Assembly (NCBI GenBank): GCA_002697225.1 | Contig: NZUQ01000130.1 | Span: 36,365-45,554 of the forward strand | Source of the DNA: Candidatus Poribacteria bacterium | GTDB taxonomy: Bacteria; Poribacteria; WGA-4E; UBA9662 | DNA length: 9,190 nucleotides | Direction of reading: 5' to 3' | Shown: positions 1-5,363 of the stretch, in pieces | How the letters are laid out: each line of letters opens with the position of its first letter | Position numbering within the stretch: the first letter of the stretch is position 1 | Program-made: the position numbers and the translations under genes | Notes under the pieces: generated by a model | What the model saw: only the letters and a program-made list of their open reading frames with translations | Told to the model about the DNA's origin: nothing | The model's database searches: none

Positions 1-11
1 GGAATTAAATA

Positions 12-437
12 ATGAACTACATCATCAAATCGAAAGAGATGCCTTGGCAACCGAAGTTCTTCCCCCATGAAGAATTACAGTACGGGGAATTTAAGCCTTT
101 GTGGCAGAAGCATGAAATGAACCAGATTGAAGTCCGGATTACCCGTATTCCTCCCAATGGCACCAACACCAAATACCATATGCATACCAAAGAAGAGGAG
201 TGGTTCTTCGTACTTTCAGGTAGTTGTCATATCAACATCGAAGGAGAATGGTATCCAATTGAACCAATGGATTCAATCTACAAACCACCGGGGGACTATC
301 ATATTTTCCGAAACTTCGGGGATCAACATTGTGACATAATCATGCTAGGAACAAATGTAGAAGGTAGCCAAGTTCATCGACATGATGAACCCGATCCACC
401 ATCAGAATTTGCAGCGGCTAACCTACAGCAGAAATAA
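12..437 (+). CDS. Small single-domain cupin protein
   Basis: A 141-residue protein made of one cupin beta-barrel and little else. Cupin motif 1 is visible as H56-M-H58 with E62 four residues after the second His and G70 closing the motif; motif 2 is P92-P93-G94-D-Y-H97 followed by F-R-N. H56, H58, E62 and H97 are the expected metal ligands (Fe, Mn, Zn or Ni in the family), so the metal site looks intact. Family members are small dioxygenases, isomerases or sugar/ligand-binding proteins, and the substrate cannot be told from the motifs. There is no signal peptide, so it is probably cytoplasmic. The start is supported by GGA at 1-3, about 8 bases before the ATG; whatever lies upstream is outside the window. 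Near SDR and PhyH-oxygenase genes, a role in small-molecule catabolism is plausible but inferred. Confidence 0.88.
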   Translation: MNYIIKSKEMPWQPKFFPHEELQYGEFKPLWQKHEMNQIEVRITRIPPNGTNTKYHMHTKEEEWFFVLSGSCHINIEGEWYPIEPMDSIYKPPGDYHIFRNFGDQHCDIIMLGTNVEGSQVHRHDEPDPPSEFAAANLQQK

Positions 438-556
438 ATACATTAGGATATATGAAACGTGCAAACTATGGCATATACACTCTAGGAATTTGTATCAAAT
501 GAGGTTCTGATAACCGAGAACAATCCTAATAACCACGGATCTGGGGAAGTTTAACA

Positions 557-1132
557 ATGCATCAAAAAACACATCAAACTGCTGTTGTTATAATACCTCC
601 CAAAGAAATATGGGCATCAATCCAGTTGATTCGTCAGCAACATGACACTAACTACCGGAGATGGATGCCGCATATCACTTTAATGTATCCATTTTGTCCT
701 AGAACAGAGTTTGACTTAGTAGCAGACCAACTAAGTCAAACCTGCCAATCACAGTCACCATTTTGGATTTGCTTGAAGCTATTCCGATTTTTCTCTCATC
801 ATCGATCGCGATACACGATTTGGTTAGATCCTCAACCCCCATCTAGCACATTAGGAACAAGTTCACACAGACAAAATCCCATTAAGGATCTACAAAAAGA
901 TTTATGGAAAACCATCCCCGATTGCGATGATACTCGCCGGTTTAAAAACGGATTTACGCCCCATCTTTCGGTTGGTCAAGCAGCGAGTAAACTTAATCTT
1001 GACCACTTTCTTTCCCAGTTTCAGCTAGAGTGGCAACCACTGACATTCCATGTCTCTGAAGTTTACCTCATATGGCGTAATGATCCTCCCAATGATGTAT
1101 TTGAAGTGGCTCGAACCATTACTTTTTCATAG
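557..1132 (+). CDS. 2H phosphoesterase, 2'-5' RNA ligase superfamily protein
   Basis: A 191-residue protein carrying both hallmark tetrapeptides of the 2H phosphoesterase fold: HITL at residues 39-42 (context PHITLMYPF) and HLSV at 136-139 (context TPHLSVGQ). The two His are the catalytic pair that act on 2',3'-cyclic phosphates or 2'-5' linkages in this superfamily (LigT/ThpR, cyclic phosphodiesterases, PF13563-like proteins). The spacing of 97 residues is a little long because of a Pro/Ser-rich, Gln/His-containing insert around residues 92-108. There is no signal peptide, so it is probably cytoplasmic. The start at 557 is supported by GGGGAAG at 543-549, 7 bases upstream. It follows the cupin gene by 119 bp and precedes the HD phosphohydrolase gene by about 260 bp. 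Fold assignment is confident; the true substrate (tRNA fragment, cyclic nucleotide or metabolite) is unknown. Confidence 0.85.
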   Translation: MHQKTHQTAVVIIPPKEIWASIQLIRQQHDTNYRRWMPHITLMYPFCPRTEFDLVADQLSQTCQSQSPFWICLKLFRFFSHHRSRYTIWLDPQPPSSTLGTSSHRQNPIKDLQKDLWKTIPDCDDTRRFKNGFTPHLSVGQAASKLNLDHFLSQFQLEWQPLTFHVSEVYLIWRNDPPNDVFEVARTITFS

Positions 1133-1196
1133 TGGCCTTCTCCGCAATTTTCTCAATATTATGTCAGCATCGCGTGTTCCCAATTAACAAGCAATT

Positions 1197-1219
1197 CCTT
1201 ATACTTAAAATTCATAAGG
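1197..1219. repeat. Inverted repeat CCTTAT/ATAAGG in the spacer before the HD gene
   Basis: CCTTAT at 1197-1202 is the exact reverse complement of ATAAGG at 1214-1219, with an A+T-rich 11-base loop. It lies 65 bases after the stop of the 2H gene and 8 bases before the proposed -35 box at 1227. It could be a weak stem at the end of the upstream transcript or a regulator site; it lacks a G+C-rich stem and a T-run, so it is not a convincing terminator. Confidence 0.3.
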
Positions 1220-1226
1220 GTTTACA

Positions 1227-1255
1227 TTCACGCAATTATGAGTAGTACATATAAT
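1227..1255 (+). promoter_or_regulatory. Candidate sigma70-type promoter for the HD-domain gene
   Basis: A perfect TATAAT at 1250-1255 is preceded, after exactly 17 bases, by TTCACG at 1227-1232, which matches the TTGACA consensus at four of six positions. Transcription would start near 1262, giving an untranslated leader of about 135 bases before the HD-domain start at 1397. The 8-base word CGCAATTA occurs twice, at 1231-1238 and 1256-1263, flanking the -10 box, and CGCAATT occurs once more at 1143-1149. That arrangement could be an operator. Promoter motifs are common by chance in A+T-rich spacers, so this remains a candidate. Confidence 0.42.
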
Positions 1256-1299
1256 CGCAATTAAAGAAAGTTTGTCAAAAAAACAGGGGGGTATCAGAA

Positions 1300-1332
1300 A
1301 TGACGTTGGAGCGTTTGTATGAGATCAATTAA
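1300..1332 (+). CDS. Possible 10-residue leader peptide ORF
   Basis: A tiny ORF (ATG at 1300, TAA at 1330-1332, product MTLERLYEIN) sits between the candidate promoter and the HD-domain gene. It is preceded by an unusually strong purine run, AGGGGGG at 1285-1291, about 8 bases from the ATG, which makes translation plausible. No run of a single regulatory amino acid is present, so classical attenuation by a particular amino acid is not suggested. It may equally be the 5' stub of a decayed gene: the next frame stays open from 1323 to a TGA at 1398-1400, which overlaps the HD start codon. Confidence 0.25.
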   Translation: MTLERLYEIN

Positions 1333-1396
1333 ACCACTCTCAGATAAATCAACAAGAAGTACTGGAAGATAATATAGACTATTGGAGGTTAGAACT

Positions 1397-1981
1397 ATGA
1401 TACGGTTTGAACAACAGATCGATTTCCTCAAGGAAGTCGACAAACTCAAAAACATTATTCGGAGAAATTATCTTTGTGATGGCAATCGTTTTGAAAATAC
1501 TGCCGAACATAGTTGGCACCTAGCATTGATGGTAATGACACTGGCTGAACATGCCAACAATGAAATAGATACCCTCAAGACGATTTTGATGCTCTTGATA
1601 CACGATTTGGTAGAGATTGATGCGGGAGATACTTACTGTTATGATTCGACAGCACATGAGACCAAAGCAAAACGGGAAGAAGAAGCAGCAAATCGGATAT
1701 TTAGCCTTTTGCCTTTAGATCAACAGCAAGTTTATCACCAATTATGGAGAGAGTTTGAGGAGAGGGAAACACCCGAATCACAATTTGCTAATGCGGTTGA
1801 TCGACTGATGCCATTGATACAGAACGTTGAAACAGGAGGCAAAACTTGGCAAAAAAACCATATCTCAGAATCCCAAGTGCTAGAGAGATGTCTACCCATT
1901 AAAGATGGATCTGCCGTTTTATGGAACCATGCAAAGCTCCTGATTAAATCCTCTGTTGCCAAAGGAATTTTACATAACTGA
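1397..1981 (+). CDS. HD-domain phosphohydrolase, YfbR/HDDC2-like 5'-nucleotidase
   Basis: A 194-residue HD-superfamily hydrolase. Metal ligands are H38 (context AEHSWHLAL), H69-D70 (context LIHDLVEIDAGD) and D135 (context AVDRLMPLI). E73, just after the HD pair, corresponds to the catalytic Glu region of YfbR-type 5'-deoxynucleotidases (PF13023-like, HDDC2 family), and the total length fits that family. The expected reaction is removal of the 5'-phosphate from a (deoxy)nucleoside monophosphate in the cytoplasm; the exact substrate is inferred. The ATG at 1397 is preferred over the in-frame TTG at 1382 because GGAGG at 1384-1388 is 8 bases before 1397 and would lie inside the coding region if TTG were used. 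It is preceded by a roughly 260-bp spacer with its own candidate promoter and followed by an SDR gene after 75 bp. Confidence 0.88.
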   Translation: MIRFEQQIDFLKEVDKLKNIIRRNYLCDGNRFENTAEHSWHLALMVMTLAEHANNEIDTLKTILMLLIHDLVEIDAGDTYCYDSTAHETKAKREEEAANRIFSLLPLDQQQVYHQLWREFEERETPESQFANAVDRLMPLIQNVETGGKTWQKNHISESQVLERCLPIKDGSAVLWNHAKLLIKSSVAKGILHN

Positions 1982-2056
1982 TTTGGGTGGAAAAACATCG
2001 ACGAGTCAATTCAATCATCGATATTTAAATTAAACACATAAAACTTAGGATATGGA

Positions 2057-2821
2057 ATGTTACAGATTAACTTGTCAGGAAAAATTGCTGTTGTTACAGG
2101 TGCGAGTGGGGAACTTGGCCGTGTCATGGTACGTACGCTAGCGAGTTGTGGTGCAGACGTTGCCATTCACTATTTAAGAAACCAAGAAAAGGCGAGTGAA
2201 CTCGCTAAGGAAGTTGAATCTATGGGCAAACGAACCACTCTCGTTCAAGCTAACGTAACGATTCAAGATGAAGTATTTACCATGCGGGACAAAATTTCCT
2301 CAGCACTTGGTGTCCCCCACATTATCGTTAACAATGCGGTGATTCAGTACAATTGGACAAATGTGCTAAATCAAGAAATTAAGGATTACGAAAGCCAGTT
2401 TCAGTCATGTGTGTTACACAATGTACTGATGGCTAAGGCATTTGTACCTGCAATGATCGACGAAAATTATGGACGTGTAATCGGTATCAATACGGAATGC
2501 GCTATGCAAACATTTGAGGGACAATCAGCATATGTATCGGGTAAACGCGGCATGGACGGAGTTTTACGTGTACTCGCCAAAGAGGTTGGGAAACACCAAA
2601 TAACAGTAAATCAGGTTGCTCCTGGTTGGACAATTAGTGACAAGGATAGACAATCAGGTTTAAAAAGGCAAGAAGGTTATGAATCCAAGGTTCCTTTGAA
2701 CCGACGCGGTACAGACCAAGAAATCGCGAATGTAGTCGCATTTTTGGCTTCGGATCTGGCAAGTTACATCACTGGAGTATACATTCCAGTTTGTGGAGGA
2801 AATGTAATGCCAAGAATTTAG
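2057..2821 (+). CDS. Short-chain dehydrogenase/reductase (SDR) with atypical tetrad
   Basis: A 254-residue classical-length SDR oxidoreductase. The Rossmann cofactor motif TGASGELG is at residues 14-21, the structural NNA motif at 92-94 and the active-site Y159-x3-K163 in the context SAYVSGK. PGWT at about 199-202 matches the conserved PG after the catalytic region. Two other tetrad positions look changed: aligned on the A-F-V-P-A-M segment (128-133), the usual Asn is C118, and the residue 13 before the Tyr, normally Ser, is T146. Basic and polar residues after the second strand do not settle NAD versus NADP. The start is supported by AGGA at 2047-2050, 6 bases upstream of the ATG. The PhyH gene follows after 49 bp, so the two are probably cotranscribed and may act on one substrate. 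It is a cytoplasmic enzyme; substrate unknown. Confidence 0.9.
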   Translation: MLQINLSGKIAVVTGASGELGRVMVRTLASCGADVAIHYLRNQEKASELAKEVESMGKRTTLVQANVTIQDEVFTMRDKISSALGVPHIIVNNAVIQYNWTNVLNQEIKDYESQFQSCVLHNVLMAKAFVPAMIDENYGRVIGINTECAMQTFEGQSAYVSGKRGMDGVLRVLAKEVGKHQITVNQVAPGWTISDKDRQSGLKRQEGYESKVPLNRRGTDQEIANVVAFLASDLASYITGVYIPVCGGNVMPRI

Positions 2822-2870
2822 GTGCTAAAGACAAACAGAAATTCCCAACTCACATTGAGAAGGAAACAGA

Positions 2871-3779
2871 ATGAAGAAGGCTCCAAAAAAAAATACTACG
2901 GAAATCACGACGCTCTCCAACGCTGAGGTCAACTTTTTTTCCCATCAAGGATACCTCATCTTACCAAGCTTTCTCTCAACGGAGCACTGTGCTCGACTTA
3001 CACGAGACATCGACCAATTGTTGGAACAAAGGACAAGTGGGTATGCTTCTCGAAACAGTGATGCAAATGGAACTGCTAGAATCATTTCGTTCCCAGATTT
3101 AGGAGCCTTGACCTCTCATCCGCCCATGATAGCCAAGATTCGGGCACTGATGAGCACTGATGGTTTTGCTTTTCATCATCAACATGCCAATCGTCATGGG
3201 GAAGGGACTGTTGCATCCAATTGGCACCACGATTATGAGCAGTTTCCACAGACAGATCGCGAGCAACTGATGGTTCACTGTTTTTATTATCCGACTGGAC
3301 TAAATGGTGAAATTGGTGACTTACTAATACTTCCAAGATCTCACCAGAGTGTAATGCACCGAAACGCATTCAGTGACAAATTTTATACCGAGGATCTCCC
3401 CGGCTCAATAACACTAGACAACCTTCCGTCAGGTTCAGTGGTTATTGTCCATTCAGCTCTTCTGCATGCCCGAAGAGCCAAGCCGGGTGGTACTAAAAAC
3501 CCACGCTACTTCACTGATGTCTCATATTGCCAAGTCGGCCCACAGAAATGGCCAGCTTACGGTTTTCCTTTACCTAAAATGTGGTTACATCAACAAGTTT
3601 GTGATCGGGCACTATCAGCGGGACATGGACGAAATACAGAATTTGATTTCATCTATAATACCTCGATATTTTATGATCCTGACACCGCCACAGAGGAACA
3701 ACGAGCGGGTATGGAAAGAATGCTCATACAACAGCAGGTTGACCCGAGAGTGAGAGAAAAAATTAAACCTTCAGCATAA
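2871..3779 (+). CDS. Phytanoyl-CoA dioxygenase (PhyH) family oxygenase
   Basis: A 302-residue non-haem Fe(II)/2-oxoglutarate-dependent oxygenase. The N-terminal family signature is seen at residues 19-35 (F-F-x-H-Q-G-Y-L-I-L-P-S-F-L). The iron-binding facial triad is H119-x-D121 (in N-W-H-H-D-Y) plus distal H199 (in H-S-A-L-L-H-A-R), and R212, 13 residues later, is positioned to bind the 2-oxoglutarate carboxylate. G149-D150-L151 and L154-P155-R156-S157-H158 match the conserved GxLxxxPGSH-like segment between them. All catalytic residues appear present. The family hydroxylates diverse small molecules, and lineages resembling this one carry many paralogues, so phytanoyl-CoA should not be assumed as substrate. 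There is no signal peptide. The start is supported by AGGA at 2861-2864 about 6 bases upstream; the SDR gene is 49 bp upstream on the same strand. Confidence 0.92.
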   Translation: MKKAPKKNTTEITTLSNAEVNFFSHQGYLILPSFLSTEHCARLTRDIDQLLEQRTSGYASRNSDANGTARIISFPDLGALTSHPPMIAKIRALMSTDGFAFHHQHANRHGEGTVASNWHHDYEQFPQTDREQLMVHCFYYPTGLNGEIGDLLILPRSHQSVMHRNAFSDKFYTEDLPGSITLDNLPSGSVVIVHSALLHARRAKPGGTKNPRYFTDVSYCQVGPQKWPAYGFPLPKMWLHQQVCDRALSAGHGRNTEFDFIYNTSIFYDPDTATEEQRAGMERMLIQQQVDPRVREKIKPSA

Positions 3780-3836
3780 TTACAATTTAAGTAAATACCA
3801 ATATGTATAATATTATTATCTCAGCACAACGCGCAA

Positions 3837-4056
3837 ATGGAAAATGCGGGTATTGGAATCACCGCCAAAGGCCAAAGTAACGAATTTTTCGCCGGTATGC
3901 TCGACGATGTTCGGGTTTATAATCGCGCTGAAACCAGCGGAAGTCAAAGGGAATTTCGCCAATGGGTCAAACAACTGGCTGGTGGTGGTTAAACCTAAAG
4001 ATAAGTTGGCTAGTTACTGGGGTGCTGTCAAGGACAGATCGTCTGTTGAAGAATGA
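3837..4056 (+). pseudogene. Frameshifted 3' remnant of a LamG-domain secreted protein
   Basis: Read from 3837, one frame encodes the end of a LamG/concanavalin-A-like domain: GIGITAKGQ, then FFAGMLDDVRVYNRA, the typical last strand of such domains. The frame then becomes nonsensical (E-T-S-G) and stops at 3990-3992. Switching by one frame at 3925 continues the family pattern exactly (A-L-K-P-A-E-V), followed by V-V-K-P-K-D-K-L-A-S-Y-W-G-A-V-K, ending at a TGA at 4054-4056. The switch is explained by loss of one GC pair from a GCGC run near 3924-3929. No signal peptide or first part of the domain is present, so the 5' end is missing too. By eye it is richer in G+C than its neighbours. It is called a pseudogene rather than two short genes. 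A sequencing error could explain the shift but not the missing 5' end. Confidence 0.75.
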
Positions 4057-5291
4057 CACAATTGTATATATGGGATATAAATCAGGTCACCAAAAAATCT
4101 GTTTTGTCTTATGCTCTCTTGAACTCAGGGTTCTACTTTTTTTTCTTGACTAGTCTAGTCATCTACGCAGATGTAACCACCGGTAACACAACATCCCTTC
4201 TTCAGCAAACTGTAGATAAACTCTCTAACAAAAACGAAAGGGAGAAAGCGATTGAAATTCTTCAACATATGGTTGAAAAAGATCCATCTTCAGGAGAAGC
4301 ATACCACTATCTAGGATTAGCCAACGTATCAAAGCGACAGTGGAAGAAGGCGGAAGAATATCTGAAACTGGCCACGGTATATCTTCCGGATGAAACCACA
4401 GTCAAATATCAGCTAGGAAAGATCTACTTAAACGAAATGGCACAAACGGAGAAAGCCATTCCACTTTTGCTGTATGTGGTACAGCAAAATCCAAACTACG
4501 AAGATGTCCGACTACTGTTGGGTAAGGCCTATTTACAAACCAATAATGTCAAGGAAGTAATTGACCTACTCCAGCCCCTCACCGAGAAAAAGGTACTGTT
4601 TCGAAAAACAGCAATAGACCAAGATATGGTTCAATTGCATTTATTGCTGGGACGTGCTTATTTCCAGCAGAGAGAAATAGAGGACGCCATACAGCACCTA
4701 AAGATAGTTGTTGATACAAATCCTTTTGATGCTTTAGCCTACTTCCATCTAGCTAATTGCTATCTACAGATAGGCAGAGTAACCGAAGGTAAAAAAATGC
4801 TTAGTATGTTTGAACAACGCCGACAAGAAAATGCAGATCTTGAGCCATTAAAACGAATGGTGCGCGAAGTTCCAGATGACTTTGATGCCTGGTTCCATTT
4901 GGGAACTTTAGAATTAAAACGGCAAAACTGGGATGTAGCCGAAAATGCTTTTAAAATCTGTATTGATCTAAGCATTGAAATCCCCGAAGTATACGAATCT
5001 TTAGGGAAACTCTATGTACAAAAAAAAGCTTATTTCAAAGCAGTTAAGATTTACAAACTGTTACTTGAAGACAATCCCCAGAATACAACCTATTGGAACA
5101 ATTTAGGGTACGCCCATGTCAAAATGGAAGACTTTGAGCAAGCCCATCAGGATTTTCAAAAAGCTGTGCAAATAGAACCCGATAACCCCAGTTTTCACTT
5201 AAACCTTTCCAAAACATACCATGTACTTGGATACACAAAAAAAGCGGAGTCCGAATACCAACTTTACCAGCAGCTTTCCTCCCAACAGTAG
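4053..5291 (+). CDS. Exported tetratricopeptide-repeat (TPR) protein
   Basis: A 412-residue protein made almost wholly of TPRs. Residues about 14-39 form a signal peptide or anchor: K14-K15, a long hydrophobic stretch rich in Leu and Phe, and a likely cleavage after Y38-A39. About ten 34-residue repeats follow, with recognisable cores such as A-Y-H-Y-L-G-L-A, V-K-Y-Q-L-G-K-I-Y, A-Y-F-H-L-A-N-C-Y, V-Y-E-S-L-G-K-L-Y and Y-W-N-N-L-G-Y-A, many closed by a Pro-containing turn. TPRs are protein-protein scaffolds; no enzymatic domain is visible. The start codon overlaps the TGA of the LamG relic (ATGA at 4053-4056) and has no strong SD, so the native start could have depended on translation of the lost upstream gene. 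The CRTAC1-like gene follows after 72 bp, suggesting the two work together in the envelope. Confidence 0.88.
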   Translation: MTQLYIWDINQVTKKSVLSYALLNSGFYFFFLTSLVIYADVTTGNTTSLLQQTVDKLSNKNEREKAIEILQHMVEKDPSSGEAYHYLGLANVSKRQWKKAEEYLKLATVYLPDETTVKYQLGKIYLNEMAQTEKAIPLLLYVVQQNPNYEDVRLLLGKAYLQTNNVKEVIDLLQPLTEKKVLFRKTAIDQDMVQLHLLLGRAYFQQREIEDAIQHLKIVVDTNPFDALAYFHLANCYLQIGRVTEGKKMLSMFEQRRQENADLEPLKRMVREVPDDFDAWFHLGTLELKRQNWDVAENAFKICIDLSIEIPEVYESLGKLYVQKKAYFKAVKIYKLLLEDNPQNTTYWNNLGYAHVKMEDFEQAHQDFQKAVQIEPDNPSFHLNLSKTYHVLGYTKKAESEYQLYQQLSSQQ

Positions 5292-5363
5292 TATTAAAAA
5301 TTTCAGCAGCTTTGTCTGATGCACATTGACCAACCATTTTAATCTTCTCCTCACAAAATTTTT

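Noticed and set aside
452..502. Short ORF of 16 codons (starts M-K-R-A-N-Y-G-I-Y) just after the cupin stop, with TAGGA 3-4 bases before its ATG
   Set aside because: Too short to judge, SD spacing is tight, and no similarity is recognised. It may be a gene stub but cannot be supported.
442..530. Inverted repeat ATTAGGAT (442-449) and ATCCTAAT (523-530) flanking most of the cupin-2H spacer
   Set aside because: The 73-base separation and 8-base length make a stable hairpin or a paired operator unlikely; chance matches of this size are expected.
1382..1396. TTG start giving five extra residues on the HD-domain protein
   Set aside because: The SD GGAGG lies within this extension and is ideally spaced for the ATG at 1397.
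1323..1400. Open stretch of 25 codons ending in TGA that overlaps the HD start codon
   Set aside because: No start codon or SD and no recognisable domain; it could be a decayed gene end but may be chance.
1735..1998. Minus-strand ORF of 87 codons antisense to the HD gene
   Set aside because: Shadow of a well-supported gene; no domain and no SD.
3082..3369. Minus-strand ORF of 95 codons antisense to the PhyH gene
   Set aside because: The plus strand encodes the iron-binding H119-x-D121 motif here, so this is a shadow frame.
3800..3814. TATAAT (3806-3811) within a small AATAT/ATATT dyad after the PhyH gene
   Set aside because: No -35 match at proper spacing and an all-A/T stem; not convincing as promoter or terminator.
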